Source of the DNA: Ensifer adhaerens
GTDB lineage: Bacteria; Pseudomonadota; Alphaproteobacteria; Rhizobiales; Rhizobiaceae
Length of the DNA stretch: 64,000 bases
Assembly: GCF_001270265.1 (NCBI RefSeq)
Contig: NZ_LGAP01000001.1
Coordinates: forward strand, 868,001 to 932,000
Direction: 5' to 3'
Shown: positions 18,806-31,628 of the stretch, one piece after another
How the letters are laid out: every line of letters starts with the position of its first letter
Numbering within the stretch: position 1 is the first letter of the stretch
Notes under the pieces: model-generated
Databases searched by the model: none
Told to the model about the DNA's origin: nothing
The model's input: the letters and a program-made list of their open reading frames with translations, nothing else
Position numbers and translations under genes: made by a program

Positions 18806-18860
18806 CGGAATATGACAGGAAATGCAGGGATTTGCCTGTATATCGTTCCGGCTACATCCT

Positions 18861-20375
18861 CTACTCTGCCGCAGCGCGGCCGGTTTCGGTAATGTCGGGG
18901 CCGTTGGCGTCGCCCGGCGCAGTCTCGTGGCCGAGGTCAGGAAAGGCGACGATTCGCTTGCCGGAGAAGTCTGCATGGACGACGACGAGCCCATTCTCCT
19001 CGAAATAGCCGAGCAGACGTCTGGCGCGACGCGCGGAATGCGTACCATAGGCGCGCGCGATCATCGCGTCCGACGGACAGGCAAGGCCGCGCACCGCCGC
19101 CTGTGCCATCATCAGGAACACGCCCTGCAAATCCTCAGTGACGCGATCGGCAAGCCGCAGCGCCGACGCCCAGGCGTCTGTTGCCGCAGTGTCCGCATCG
19201 ACGCCTGAGCGGGCGATTGCCATCTTGCGACGGAATGCGCTCAGCGACAGTGCAGCGCCCGGCACGCGGCGAATGCGGCAACGCACGAGGAAATCCTGGA
19301 ACAACTCGGCATCGGGCCGGAATGCTGCATCGGGATTGGCGAGAATTTCGGTAAACAGACTGTCGAGCAAGGCGCCGCGCTCTTCCGCCGACATTTCCGG
19401 CTGGGCCGGCTTTGCCTCGATCGGGGCTATTGGTTCAGGGCGCGGTCGCGACAGTTCGGCGAGAATGTCGGTTGCTGGACGCGGCGGTGGCGCTGCGCGA
19501 CGCATGATCGGCCGCGTCAGCTCGTCTGCGTCTGGTGTGAAGATCAGGTCTTCCACATCCTGCGGCGCTTCCGGCAACGGCATCAGCTTCGGGCTGGTCG
19601 AGCGCGCCGAGGTCTCGACGGCGCCGATCGTCACTTTCAACGGACGGCGCGACAGCGCCGGGCCAAGGGCAACGAAGGAGCCGCGCTTCAGATCGCGGAA
19701 CATTTCCGCCGTGCGGCGATCCATGCCGAGCAGGTCGGCGGCGCGCAGCATATCGATATCGAGAAACGTGCGGCCCATCAGGAAGTTGGACGCTTCCGCC
19801 GCCACGTTCTTGGCAAGCTTTGCCAGACGCTGGGTGGCGATCACGCCGGCAAGTCCACGCTTTCGGCCGCGACACATGAGGTTCGTCATGGCGCCAAGCG
19901 AAATCTTGCGGACTTCTTCAGTGACGTCGCCCGCAACGGAAGGCGCAAACATCTGCGCCTCGTCGACCACCACGAGAACCGGATACCAGTATTCCCGATC
20001 CGCATCGAACATGGCGTTGAGGAACACGCCGGCACTGCGCATCTGCTGTTCGATATCGAGCCCTTCGAGCGACAGCACGCAGGAAACCCGGTGCTGGCGA
20101 ATGCGCGTGGCAATGCCGATCAGCTCGGCGTCGGTGCGTTCGCCTTCGACGACCACATGGCCGAATTTGTCGGCAAGCGTGACGAAATCGCCCTCGGGGT
20201 CGATGATGCATTGCTGCACCCAAGGTGCCGATTGCTCGAGCAGCCTTCTCAGAAGGTGCGATTTTCCGGAGCCGGAGTTGCCCTGCACCAGCAGACGGGT
20301 TGCCAGAAGCTCCTCGATATCGAGAGAGGCCGAAGTCCCTTCGGACGTCGCTCCCATGTCGATGCCGACTTTCAT
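18861..20375 (-). CDS. HerA/FtsK-like ATP-binding protein (DUF87-type)
   Basis: The 504-residue protein begins with an ATPase domain: Walker A GNSGSGKSH at 32-40, Walker B VLVVVDEAQMF, and a sensor region GVIATQRLAKLAKNV. The GRKRGLAGV segment is typical of HerA-like pumps. A variable proline-rich linker (about 275-330) leads to a C-terminal helical region with a possible winged helix (about 415-490). HerA proteins move DNA and normally pair with a NurA nuclease, but no nuclease gene is adjacent. Whether it acts on DNA is inferred. It is flanked by a palindromic repeat on its 5' side. Confidence 0.8.
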   Translation of the reverse strand: MKVGIDMGATSEGTSASLDIEELLATRLLVQGNSGSGKSHLLRRLLEQSAPWVQQCIIDPEGDFVTLADKFGHVVVEGERTDAELIGIATRIRQHRVSCVLSLEGLDIEQQMRSAGVFLNAMFDADREYWYPVLVVVDEAQMFAPSVAGDVTEEVRKISLGAMTNLMCRGRKRGLAGVIATQRLAKLAKNVAAEASNFLMGRTFLDIDMLRAADLLGMDRRTAEMFRDLKRGSFVALGPALSRRPLKVTIGAVETSARSTSPKLMPLPEAPQDVEDLIFTPDADELTRPIMRRAAPPPRPATDILAELSRPRPEPIAPIEAKPAQPEMSAEERGALLDSLFTEILANPDAAFRPDAELFQDFLVRCRIRRVPGAALSLSAFRRKMAIARSGVDADTAATDAWASALRLADRVTEDLQGVFLMMAQAAVRGLACPSDAMIARAYGTHSARRARRLLGYFEENGLVVVHADFSGKRIVAFPDLGHETAPGDANGPDITETGRAAAE

Positions 20376-20394
20376 CCGTACCTCATCCTGCCTT

Positions 20395-20498
20395 TAGAGC
20401 GTTTCTGGTTTAGACAGAGTCGCAGAAACGCTCCATCTCTTTAGTTTTTACGCATTTCCTGACGGAAAACCGCTTCGCACTTTTCCTGGACATGCTCT
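20395..20498. repeat. Rhizobial intergenic palindromic repeat (RIME1-like)
   Basis: This 104-bp element begins tagagcgtttctgg and ends catgctct. It contains an inverted repeat of GAGCGTTTC / GAAACGCTC in its first 40 bp and a second hairpin around cctgacgg / ccgcttcg. A copy about 90% identical in the same orientation is at 55512-55615, and a diverged inverted copy is at 3215-3318. It lies between the murI stop and the start of the HerA-like gene. Confidence 0.85.
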
Positions 20499-20598
20499 GG
20501 CTGGTTTCGGGCGAGCGCCCGCAAGCCCCGAGGTCTAGCACCCTTCCCCGAAGTTTTCTCGACGCAAAGCGCGAAACCCACAGATAAGACGATGTCGT

Positions 20599-21396
20599 TT
20601 ACCTCACCGTCAGACCGAAGCCTTGCATCAGCCGACGGGTGGAGAAATCCGGTTTTCCGGAGGTGAAGATCGCCGGGTCCTCGCCGTTCAAAGGCTCGAA
20701 GCCGTTGGGCAGCGGCACCAGCGAACGGGCGCGCCGGGCGATGGCTTCGGCGGGATCCAGCCAGTCGACCGGCCATGGCGCCAGCTTGCGAAAGAGATTG
20801 GCCATGAAGGGATAGTGGGTGCAGGCAAGAACGACGATGTCGGTCTTGTGCCCGTCCTTCTCGACAAAGCAGGGCGTAATCTCGGCGAGAACGTCAGCGT
20901 CGTCGAGCTTCTCGCCGCGAATATAGGCCTCGGCCATCTTGGCGAGATTTTCCGAGCCGACCAGCCGGACATGGCATTGGCTGGCGAAGGACTGGATGAG
21001 GTCGCGCGTATAGGCACGCTTGACGGTGCCCGGCGTTGCCAGCACCGAAACGAGTCCTGAGCGCGTGCGCTCGGCTGCCGGCTTGATTGCCGGCACCGTG
21101 CCGACAAAGGTCATCTGAGGATAGGCCGCCCGCAGATCGGCGCCGACCAGCGTGAAGGCGGTGTTGCAGGCAATCACGCAGATTTCCGGATCGTGCTCGA
21201 CGAGCAGTCGGCCAAAGAGCGCGATGATGTGATTGCGCAGCGCCTCTTCCTCCCAGCCACCATAGGGGAAGCCGGCATCGTCGGCGATATAGATGAAATG
21301 CCGCTCCGGCATCAGTACCCTCGCCTCACGCAGAACCGTGAGCCCGCCGATACCGCTGTCGAAGACGAGAATGGGTTTCAGGTCAGTCGCTGTCAC
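20599..21396 (-). CDS. murI: Glutamate racemase
   Basis: MurI supplies D-glutamate for peptidoglycan. The 265-residue protein starts at GTG 21396 and opens [19 protein letters not shown]. Both catalytic cysteines are present: Cys77 in ACNTA and Cys192 in ACTHYPF. The start lies inside the end of trmJ (14-bp overlap), so translation is probably coupled. The C-terminal part ends MQGFGLTVR, a little shorter than some relatives but complete. Confidence 0.95.
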   Translation of the reverse strand: MTATDLKPILVFDSGIGGLTVLREARVLMPERHFIYIADDAGFPYGGWEEEALRNHIIALFGRLLVEHDPEICVIACNTAFTLVGADLRAAYPQMTFVGTVPAIKPAAERTRSGLVSVLATPGTVKRAYTRDLIQSFASQCHVRLVGSENLAKMAEAYIRGEKLDDADVLAEITPCFVEKDGHKTDIVVLACTHYPFMANLFRKLAPWPVDWLDPAEAIARRARSLVPLPNGFEPLNGEDPAIFTSGKPDFSTRRLMQGFGLTVR

Positions 21397-22228
21397 CGCT
21401 GTCTGATACTTTCTTGTTGTGCTCGGCCCTGCTGTGATCAGCGGGAGCGCCGGAACCCCGAGGATGTTCGCGCGAAAACCGATCGAGCGACGAGATCACG
21501 CCGCGCAGCACCCGGATTTCTGTTTCGGTAAAGGCTGGTCTGGTCAGAACGGTGCGCAGATTTTCGACCAATTTCGGCTTTTTGTCGGCGGAACGGAAAT
21601 AGTTGCGCGCTTCCAGCGCATCTTCGAGATGATCGAACAGGCCCTGCAGATCGTCCTTTTTCGCCGGGCGCTGCTCCAGAGCCTGGAAAGACGTTTCGTC
21701 TTCGCTTTCCATGCCGGTCTTCATCCACTCATAGGACATCAGCAGCACGGCCTGGGCGAGGTTGAGTGAGGCAAAAGCGGGGTTCACAGGAAAGGTCACG
21801 ATCTCGTCGGCAAGCGCAACTTCCTCGTTCGTGAGGCCCGTGCGTTCACGGCCGAAGATGATGCCGGTCGCCTCGCCGGTACGGAAGCGCTGCCTCAGCG
21901 TGCGCGCCGCAACGATCGGCGAGCGCACCGGCTTGTAGCCATAGCGATCACGTGCCGTCGTCGCATAGACGAAGTTGAGATCGGCAATCGCCTCTTCCAG
22001 CGTGCCGTAGAGTTTGGCGCCGTTGATGACATGGTCGGCACGGCTGGCGGCAGACTGCGCCTTTTCGTTCGGCCAGCCGTCACGCGGGTTGACGAGGCGC
22101 AGTTCCGACAGGCCGAAATTGGCCATGGCGCGGGCAACCATGCCGATATTCTCGCCGAGCTGCGGATAGGCGAGGATGATCGCTGGTCCTTCGGTCAGGA
22201 GTTCTCGTTCGCTGTTGGTGCCTGCCAT
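21383..22228 (-). CDS. trmJ: TrmJ-type tRNA/rRNA 2'-O-methyltransferase (SpoU family)
   Basis: The N-terminal 160 residues form a SPOUT methyltransferase domain: [20 protein letters not shown], then [19 protein letters not shown] and the knot motif [22 protein letters not shown]. The C-terminal helical domain includes [20 protein letters not shown]. TrmJ methylates position 32 of tRNAs; SPOUT relatives act on rRNA, so exact target is inferred. I chose ATG 22228 ([15 protein letters not shown]), with AAGG upstream; the frame is open to 22270. Confidence 0.92.
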   Translation of the reverse strand: MAGTNSERELLTEGPAIILAYPQLGENIGMVARAMANFGLSELRLVNPRDGWPNEKAQSAASRADHVINGAKLYGTLEEAIADLNFVYATTARDRYGYKPVRSPIVAARTLRQRFRTGEATGIIFGRERTGLTNEEVALADEIVTFPVNPAFASLNLAQAVLLMSYEWMKTGMESEDETSFQALEQRPAKKDDLQGLFDHLEDALEARNYFRSADKKPKLVENLRTVLTRPAFTETEIRVLRGVISSLDRFSREHPRGSGAPADHSRAEHNKKVSDSGDSD

Positions 22229-22268
22229 GTCTTTCGCCTTCGCCTTCTGTTCGGCGCTTCCCTCGCAC

Positions 22269-22296
22269 AAAAGCCCGGAAAATTAAAGTCCGGGCG
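22269..22296 (-). terminator. Terminator after the FUSC gene
   Basis: On the minus strand the stem gcccgga / tccgggc with a 9-base loop is followed by four T residues. It lies between the FUSC stop (22318) and trmJ. Confidence 0.6.
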
Positions 22297-22317
22297 ACGT
22301 GCCGACGACTGTGGACG

Positions 22318-24305
22318 TCAGGGTGCCGCCGGGTGCAGGCGGTTGAGGGAGATGCCGATCATCTCCAGGCCCAGTTCCGCATCGTCCTTCGATATAGGCA
22401 GGTGCCGATCGACGGGGCCAGCGACCCGCCCGACATCGTAGAAATAGCCCGCCCCCTTCTCCTCGATCGAACGAACCAGCGCCAGATTGTCTTCGATGTC
22501 GTGATGGAAGGTCGAGCCGACGGCTTCGGCCTCGTCGGCGACGCGACGGGCAAAGACGCGCGCCCAATAGGTGCAGCCCATGAAGATCGCCAGCGTTTGC
22601 CGGACATGGCCCGGGCGCGTGACCAGTTGCCAGGAAACGCCGAGCGGCTTGGCCGCCGCGGCAAGATCGCGGTAGGTCCGGTCGAGCGCCTGCGACCGCA
22701 CGATGAGCGCCATGCCCGATGCGCCGTCCCTCGCCGCTTGCAGCAGCCCGGCAAGTTCGCCGCACAGGTTTTCATGGCCGAATCGAGCGATGTTCGCGTC
22801 CGCGTCGGAAAGACAATGAAGGCAACGCTGGCGCCGGCGATGGAGCCGATCAGGGTTTCCTCGAGACGGAGCTGCAGCAACTCCGGCGTCAGCACGCCCA
22901 TGAGGCTGTAGAGCAGCGACAGCACAACCGAGACGAAGAAGGTCATAGTCGCATAGGAAACGGCGAGGAAATAGAAGGCGAGAAAGATGCAGAGAGCGCT
23001 GAGCGGCAGCACCAGATAGATGTTTCCGGCCACCAGCGTGCCGGCGACGATGCCGACCACGATGCCGAACAGTGTTCCGGCCGAGCGCTGCAGCGCCTTG
23101 ACCGCCGTATCGCCGCGTGAGCGGGTGTTGGTGAAGACGAGGAAGGCAGCCAGCACCGCCCAGAACCAACGGTCGCGCGACAGCATCAGCCCGAAGAACA
23201 TCGCGATGCCTGCGGCGAGCGTGATCTGGATTGCGGTCTTTAGCGCCGGATTGTTGAAGGACAGGTTCAGACTGGTCGCCGCCTGGCCGGTTTCGGGGGC
23301 GGCCGGATCGTCAAGGTCGTGCTCGTCCAGCTTCGCGAGGCTCCGCGCCAGCCGTTGCCGGACATTGCGCAGCCACAGCAGCGCCTTGGCACTCTCCATC
23401 AGGCGCTGGTTGCCGCTGTCGATCAGCGCGATCTCCTCGTCGATGCGGGCGGAGTTGCGCGCCAGCGTCGCCTCGACGAGCGCCGCCGGCGGCATCGCCT
23501 GGAAGCTCAGCACGATCACGCTTTCCGCAGCAAGATGAAGATCGAACAGGCTGATGACGACATCGGAAGAGGCAACGCCCGGGTCCGGCACGGGCCTTCT
23601 GTTTTCCGTCGGGATAAAGCTCTCGGCCATCAGCACGGCTTCCTTCAGCCGCTCTTCGGCCCGGTGCAACCGGCGCCGGTCCGCATCCAGCAGCACCGGT
23701 TTGCGTGCGATATCGACGAGTTCCGACAGGATCTGATTCACCCGTCGCTGAACACTGGCCGCCGCGCGTAGCAGGTCGCGGTAACGGTTGTCGGGTAGAA
23801 GGATCGTCCGGACAAGATGAGCGACCGTCGCGGAAACGGCCGCACCGAGGAAGAGTGCTGGCAGTTGGTCGGCGGTCGGCCTCAGATAGGCACCGATGAA
23901 GTAGGACATGAAGGCGAACATGCCGACGGCAAACCAGCGCGGCCCGAATGACCTGCCATAGACGGCAAGGAAGATGATCAGCAGGAAGACGACATCGGAG
24001 ACATAGCGGTGCTTCTCCAGGATCGAGGCGAGCGCCACCATCAAGACGCCAACCAGCACTGCGATGATCCTGGTTACCAGTTGCTCGCCTGCGGTGCTAT
24101 CCCTGACGGCCAATCCCCCTTCGATCGACAGCGAGACGGCAAGGCCATAGGCCGCCGGCGGCAAAGGCGCCACCAGAAAATGGAACGCCATCAGCAGGCA
24201 GACGGAGACGACGATTGTTGTTGTGATGCGCGACGCCTGGCGCAATCTGGAAAAGGCCGGATCGTTGGCGAGAAGCCAATCGCGTACGCGGGACCGAAAT
24301 GCCAT
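22318..24305 (-). pseudogene. FUSC-family (fusaric acid resistance-type) membrane protein with a frameshift
   Basis: The gene starts at 24305 (MAFRSRVRDWLLANDPAFSR; AGAAGG 7 bases upstream). It encodes two blocks of hydrophobic segments (for example LLMAFHFLVAPLPPAAYGLA and IAMFFGLMLSRDRWFWAVLA), separated by a long soluble region, as in FUSC/YccS efflux-type proteins. Near 22769-22772 the frame must change: before it the sequence reads FPTRTRTSLDSAMK, after it NLCGELAGLLQAARDG continues in the next frame to a stop at 22318. One extra A in the run of four A (minus strand) would restore a single frame of about 660 residues. Without it the first frame continues as nonsense. Either a real inactivating deletion or a homopolymer sequencing error; a programmed shift is unlikely because no classic slippery heptamer is present. 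Confidence 0.8.
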
Positions 24306-24580
24306 TGGGTGCCTTCTGCCTGTTGCGGCGCCGTTGCTCGCCGCCGCGCCGCCAGTCCCTTCCTGCATAGCGCCGACAGCGATCTTTTCAAGGCGACAGG
24401 TGGTTGAAAGGCGCTCAAAAATCGATCCCGCGCCCCTCTCCACCGGTCGATCCAGCCTCCACCCAAAGTTTCAGCCAAGCATGCTTTGCCTTGCCGTTTC
24501 ACAATGCTATAGGGCTCTGGATTTTTCTAAAGAGGAAGGGACATCGCTCCCGCTGTCCCGCTAAGCTACGAGGCATATTC

Positions 24581-25795
24581 ATGGCAAAGATCAAGGTCGC
24601 CAATCCTGTCGTCGAACTCGACGGCGATGAGATGACCCGCATCATCTGGCAGTTCATCAAGGACAAGCTGATCCATCCCTACCTCGACATCGATCTCGAG
24701 TATTATGACCTCGGCATGGAAAACCGCGACGCCACCGACGACCAGGTGACGATCGATGCCGCCAACGCCATCAAGAAGCACGGCGTCGGCGTCAAGTGCG
24801 CCACGATCACGCCGGATGAAGCCCGCGTCGAAGAGTTCAAGCTCAAGAAGATGTGGAAGTCGCCGAACGGCACCATCCGCAACATCCTCGGCGGCGTCAT
24901 CTTCCGCGAGCCGATCATCTGCAAGAACGTTCCGCGCCTGGTTCCGGGCTGGACCAAGCCGATCATCGTCGGCCGTCACGCTTTTGGCGACCAGTATCGC
25001 GCCACCGACTTCAAGTTCCCCGGCAAGGGCAAGCTGACGATGAAGTTCGTCGGCGAAGACGGCAAGGAAATCGAATACGACGTCTTCGACGCGCCGTCGG
25101 CCGGCGTTGCCATGGGCATGTACAACCTCGACGATTCGATCACCGAATTCGCCCGCGCCTCGTTCAACTACGGCATCCAGCGCAAGGTTCCGGTCTACCT
25201 CTCGACCAAGAACACCATCCTCAAGGTCTATGACGGCCGCTTCAAGGATATCTTCCAGAAGGTGTTCGAGGAAGAATTCGCCGAGAAGTTCAAGGAACTG
25301 AAGATCTGGTACGAACACCGCCTGATCGACGACATGGTCGCTTCGGCGCTGAAATGGTCCGGCGGCTACGTCTGGGCGTGCAAGAACTACGACGGCGACG
25401 TCCAGTCGGACATCGTGGCCCAGGGCTTCGGCTCGCTCGGCCTGATGACCTCGGTTCTGATGACACCGGATGGCAAGACGGTTGAAGCCGAAGCTGCGCA
25501 CGGCACGGTGACCCGTCACTACCGCCAGCACGAGAAGGGCGAGGAAACCTCGACCAACTCGATCGCTTCGATCTTCGCCTGGACCCGTGGCCTTGCCCAC
25601 CGCGCCAAGCTCGACAGCAACGCCGAGCTCGCCCGCTTCTCCGAAACGCTCGAAAAGGTCTGCGTCGATACCGTCGAAGCCGGCTTCATGACCAAGGACC
25701 TGGCGCTCTTGATCGGTCCGGACCAGCCGTGGCTCTCGACCACCGGCTTCCTCGACAAGATCGACGAGAACCTGAAGAAGGCAATGGCTGCCTGA
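24581..25795 (+). CDS. icd: NADP-dependent isocitrate dehydrogenase
   Basis: Icd oxidatively decarboxylates isocitrate to 2-oxoglutarate in the TCA cycle and supplies NADPH. The 404-residue protein belongs to the eukaryotic-like dimeric type ([20 protein letters not shown], then the substrate block [12 protein letters not shown] and [14 protein letters not shown]). The metal-binding [12 protein letters not shown] and NADP-binding [20 protein letters not shown] segments are intact. The upstream 170 bp hold no gene. It is followed 16 bp later by the coq7-like gene. Confidence 0.97.
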   Translation: MAKIKVANPVVELDGDEMTRIIWQFIKDKLIHPYLDIDLEYYDLGMENRDATDDQVTIDAANAIKKHGVGVKCATITPDEARVEEFKLKKMWKSPNGTIRNILGGVIFREPIICKNVPRLVPGWTKPIIVGRHAFGDQYRATDFKFPGKGKLTMKFVGEDGKEIEYDVFDAPSAGVAMGMYNLDDSITEFARASFNYGIQRKVPVYLSTKNTILKVYDGRFKDIFQKVFEEEFAEKFKELKIWYEHRLIDDMVASALKWSGGYVWACKNYDGDVQSDIVAQGFGSLGLMTSVLMTPDGKTVEAEAAHGTVTRHYRQHEKGEETSTNSIASIFAWTRGLAHRAKLDSNAELARFSETLEKVCVDTVEAGFMTKDLALLIGPDQPWLSTTGFLDKIDENLKKAMAA

Positions 25796-25811
25796 TCGGC
25801 GCTAGAGCGCA

Positions 25812-26396
25812 ATGGTTGCGCGCCTTTCTCCGCGCAATGCCCTGGCGATCGCTCGCATCGTCAGGGTCAACCACGCCGGTGAATTTGGCGCGATCCGCAT
25901 CTACTCCGCGCAGATTGCAGTTGCGCGGAGGCTTTATCCGGACTGCGTCCCCATGCTCTCTGAGATGTTGGGCGACGAAATCGAGCACTGCTCGCTTTTT
26001 CGAGACGCCATGCCGGCGCGAAACTCGCGCCCTTGCCGCGTTATGCGGCTTTGGAGCCTGGGCGGCTGGCTCCTCGGTTTCTTGACGGCACTTATGGGCC
26101 GACGCGGTATATGGGCATGCACGGCAGCCGTCGAAGCCGCCGTGCATCGCCATCTCGACGACCAGTTACACTTTCTCTCGGGCAAGGATGACGAACTTCA
26201 CGCCGTCATCTTGTCGATTCGCGAGGAGGAACTGGCGCATCTGCACCATGCCGAAGCTCAGCTGACCAACGAAGAGATGCTCGTGAGGGCCCTTCGTGCC
26301 CTCATCTCGCTTTGCACCCATATCCTGATCTGGCTTTCGACCTGGGGCGACTCCGCACGTATGGCCACGGCGTTGCGCCAGGAAAGCGTTACTTGA
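25812..26396 (+). CDS. coq7: Coq7-type demethoxyubiquinone hydroxylase
   Basis: This 194-residue protein of the di-iron carboxylate family hydroxylates demethoxyubiquinone in ubiquinone synthesis. Ligand motifs in order are RVNHAGEFGAIRIY (Glu24), GDEIEHCSLF (E-x-x-H), AAVEAAVHRHLDDQL and EEELAHLHHAEA (E-x-x-H). The segment LWSLGGWLLGFLTALMGRRG is the membrane-binding hydrophobic stretch. It begins 16 bp after icd and overlaps the convergent regulator gene by 8 bp at its 3' end. Confidence 0.88.
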   Translation: MVARLSPRNALAIARIVRVNHAGEFGAIRIYSAQIAVARRLYPDCVPMLSEMLGDEIEHCSLFRDAMPARNSRPCRVMRLWSLGGWLLGFLTALMGRRGIWACTAAVEAAVHRHLDDQLHFLSGKDDELHAVILSIREEELAHLHHAEAQLTNEEMLVRALRALISLCTHILIWLSTWGDSARMATALRQESVT

Positions 26397-27240
26397 GCGG
26401 CAGATAGATCTCACTCAGGAGCTCGGTCGGCGGCACGTCGCGCGGGTTGTTGAGGTATTTCTCGAACATCAGGCTGTCGCGCACCTCGCGCCCCGATTGC
26501 GGCAGCCATGTGCCGTAGAGCCATTGATAGGCCAAGGGCATGTCCGCATAGGGACCCTTGTGGCGCAGAACGGCATAGCGACCGCCGTCGAGCGTCTGCG
26601 GTGTCAACGGCGCATCGGCAGGCAGGGTCTGCTTGGCCGTGACGCAGGCAAAGGAACGCAGCTTGTCCACCGGCACCAGCTCCGGATCATCCAGATAGAT
26701 GCCGATCATCTCCATGTCGGGTCGAAAAAGGTTGCGCGAAAACAGCGTGCCGTAGAGCGTTTCGAATGCCTTGCCGATGCCCATATAGGAACCAGTGTGG
26801 GCAACGCCGACGAGATCGAAGCCGTCGATCTCCTTGAGGGTGACTTCATACATGTCCGCAATTCCTTCCGATGAAGCGGTTTCGAAGGTTTTGTGGCTGC
26901 CCTCCTTGCGATACCGCGCCGGCGGCAGTCCATAGACGGCCTTGAAGGTGCGGTTGAAGGATTGAACATTGGGGTAGCCAGAGCGCTGCGCGATCGCTTC
27001 GACAGGAAGATCGGTTTGCACGAGATCGGCGGCGGCCTTCTGCAGCCGAAGCCGCTTGACCGTTGCCGCCAACGTCTCGCCGTGGACGGCCCGGTAGATC
27101 CGGTGCCAGTGGTGCGGCGACAGGCAGGCTATTTCAGCGAGCCGATCGAGATCGAGCTCCTCGTTGAGATGGCCGTAGATGTAGTCGCTGACCCTGTGCA
27201 GGCGTCTTTCGTACGCTGCCCAGGTTGCCCGCTCGTCCAT
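26389..27240 (-). CDS. AraC-family regulator with GyrI-like effector domain
   Basis: The 283-residue protein has an AraC/XylS double helix-turn-helix at its N-terminus (residues 10-115: YIYGHLNEELDLDRLAEIAC, then AIAQRSGYPNVQSFNRTFKAVYGLPPARYR) and a GyrI/SbmC-like ligand-binding domain from about 130 to the end (VTLKEIDGFDLVGVAHTGSY, GGRYAVLRHKGPY). This layout resembles Rob and drug-sensing AraC members. Its 3' end overlaps coq7 by 8 bp in convergent orientation. The target genes are not evident. Confidence 0.93.
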   Translation of the reverse strand: MDERATWAAYERRLHRVSDYIYGHLNEELDLDRLAEIACLSPHHWHRIYRAVHGETLAATVKRLRLQKAAADLVQTDLPVEAIAQRSGYPNVQSFNRTFKAVYGLPPARYRKEGSHKTFETASSEGIADMYEVTLKEIDGFDLVGVAHTGSYMGIGKAFETLYGTLFSRNLFRPDMEMIGIYLDDPELVPVDKLRSFACVTAKQTLPADAPLTPQTLDGGRYAVLRHKGPYADMPLAYQWLYGTWLPQSGREVRDSLMFEKYLNNPRDVPPTELLSEIYLPLK

Positions 27241-27353
27241 GTCGAACCTTTCGCGTTTTGCTCACGGATCGGTAGACCATAGACGAGTTTGACAAATCCT
27301 GCGGAGTTTTGCGGCGAGCAGACAGAGGGCCGGGCAGCGCGCCCCTTGCAGAC

Positions 27354-27383
27354 AAAAAAAGGGCGCCCGAAACGGACGCCCTT
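27354..27383 (-). terminator. Rho-independent terminator of alaS
   Basis: On the minus strand the stem aagggcg / cgccctt, with an internal paired stretch and short loop, is followed by a run of seven T residues, about 26 bp after the alaS stop codon. Confidence 0.85.
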
Positions 27384-27408
27384 CAATTTCGTGTTTCTGT
27401 GCCTGGCC

Positions 27409-30072
<2,664 letters not shown>

Positions 30073-30242
30073 CTTGCGTCCTATCTGTGCACCAATTCAG
30101 GCCCAAGCCCCGGCATTCGCCGCGCCACTCGCCGTTGTCCTTCAACCCCGCAGCCATCGCCGACGGCTGCGCCCTCCAACGCCCTCGGTCGCCGGAACCA
30201 CAGGCTTTTATCGTTCGCGTCTCATGCTGTCCAGACGGCAGC

Positions 30243-30274
30243 AAAAAACCGGCCGCCGACGAGGGCGACCGGTT
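30243..30274 (-). terminator. Rho-independent terminator of recA
   Basis: On the minus strand the inverted repeat aaccggtcgcc / ggcggccggtt, with one mismatch, is followed by six T residues about 27 bp after the recA stop. Confidence 0.75.
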
Positions 30275-30300
30275 CTGAAAACTCAAGCTTGGCTTGCTAC

Positions 30301-31389
30301 TTATGCTTCGGCAGCGTCGTCGCCGTCGTCCGGTTCCGGTCCACCATTCTCGAGGAATCGGTCGGCGATCAGGCCGGCGTTCTGGCGCAGAGCGGTCTCG
30401 ATTTCGCGCGACAGGTCTGGATTGTCCCTGAGGAACGTCTTTGCGTTCTCGCGGCCCTGGCCGAGGCGTTGGCTGTTATAGGAGAACCAGGCACCGGATT
30501 TCTCGACGATGCCGGCTTTGACGCCGAGATCGACGAGTTCGCCGGTCTTGGAGACGCCTTCGCCGTACATGATGTCGAATTCGACCTGCTTGAAGGGAGG
30601 TGCCATCTTGTTCTTGACGACCTTGACGCGCGTCTGGTTGCCGACGACCTCTTCGCGTTCCTTGACGGAACCGATACGGCGGATGTCGAGGCGAACCGAG
30701 GCATAGAACTTCAGCGCGTTACCGCCGGTCGTCGTTTCCGGTGAACCGAACATGACGCCGATCTTCATGCGGATCTGGTTGATGAAGACCACCATGCAGT
30801 TCGACTTCGAGATCGAGGCGGTCAACTTGCGCAGCGCTTGGCTCATCAGGCGGGCCTGCATGCCCGGCAGACTGTCGCCCATCTCGCCTTCGATTTCGGC
30901 GCGCGGCACGAGCGCTGCGACGGAGTCGATGACGAGAACGTCGATCGCCCCGGAGCGAACCAGCGTGTCGGTGATCTCAAGTGCCTGCTCGCCGGTATCC
31001 GGCTGCGAGATCAGCAGGTTTTCCAGATCGACACCCAGCTTGCGCGCATAAACCGGGTCGAGTGCATGTTCTGCGTCGACGAAGGCGCAGATGCCGCCCT
31101 TCTTCTGCGCCTCGGCGATCGTCTGCAATGCCAGGGTGGTTTTACCCGAGCTTTCCGGACCGTAGATTTCGATGATGCGGCCCTTCGGCAGGCCGCCGAT
31201 GCCGAGCGCGATGTCCAGGCTGAGAGAGCCGGTCGAAACCGTCTCGATCTCGATGATGCTGTCCTTCCCACCGAGCTTCATGATCGATCCCTTGCCGAAC
31301 GACCGTTCGATCTGGGAAAGTGCCGCTTCAAGTGCCTTGCTTTTGTCCACCGATTTGTCCTCTACGAGCCGCAAAGAGTTTTGTGCCAT
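30301..31389 (-). CDS. recA: Recombinase A
   Basis: RecA catalyses strand exchange and triggers LexA self-cleavage. The 362-residue protein starts [20 protein letters not shown] at 31389, with AAAGGTGG 7-8 bases upstream; the frame is open to 31485 but lacks family support there. The Walker A motif GPESSGKT is at 77-84. The [35 protein letters not shown] and [18 protein letters not shown] segments are all intact. Two LexA-type sites and a promoter lie upstream. Confidence 0.98.
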   Translation of the reverse strand: MAQNSLRLVEDKSVDKSKALEAALSQIERSFGKGSIMKLGGKDSIIEIETVSTGSLSLDIALGIGGLPKGRIIEIYGPESSGKTTLALQTIAEAQKKGGICAFVDAEHALDPVYARKLGVDLENLLISQPDTGEQALEITDTLVRSGAIDVLVIDSVAALVPRAEIEGEMGDSLPGMQARLMSQALRKLTASISKSNCMVVFINQIRMKIGVMFGSPETTTGGNALKFYASVRLDIRRIGSVKEREEVVGNQTRVKVVKNKMAPPFKQVEFDIMYGEGVSKTGELVDLGVKAGIVEKSGAWFSYNSQRLGQGRENAKTFLRDNPDLSREIETALRQNAGLIADRFLENGGPEPDDGDDAAEA

Positions 31390-31445
31390 TTGGTCCACCT
31401 TTAGGTTATTGAAGCTACCGAGGCAATGAAGCCGCCGCACGAGTT

Positions 31446-31474
31446 TTTGTACATGTTTTGTTCCAGTTTTGCAA
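31446..31474 (-). promoter_or_regulatory. recA promoter overlapped by a degenerate LexA site
   Basis: On the minus strand TTGCAA (31469-31474) and TACAAA (31446-31451) are 17 bp apart, about 60 bp before the recA start codon. Bases 31449-31463 read GAAC-N7-GTAC on this strand, one base off the alphaproteobacterial LexA box, and overlap the -10 element, a position suited to repression. Confidence 0.6.
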
Positions 31475-31516
31475 GGGCAGCGCAAGGCATTGAAAAATAG
31501 GCATTATTCGGATTGT

Positions 31517-31531
31517 GTTCGATTCATGTTC
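31517..31531. promoter_or_regulatory. LexA (SOS) box, perfect GTTC-N7-GTTC
   Basis: The sequence gttcgattcatgttc matches the alphaproteobacterial LexA consensus exactly (GAAC-N7-GAAC on the recA strand). It lies 128 bp upstream of recA and 98 bp upstream of the divergent kinase gene, so it could act on either. Confidence 0.7.
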
Positions 31532-31628
31532 ACGCTTTGCGGCGTAAGTTTTTCGACAGCGCCCAGCGCGCCTTGAGACGATGAACGGTCCCGATCCGAT
31601 TCGCCTGAGAGACAGCAGAGGAACATTC

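Noticed and set aside
22765-22780. Programmed -1 frameshift in the FUSC gene
   Set aside because: There is no X-XXY-YYZ slippery heptamer or clear stimulatory hairpin; a missing A in a homopolymer is simpler.
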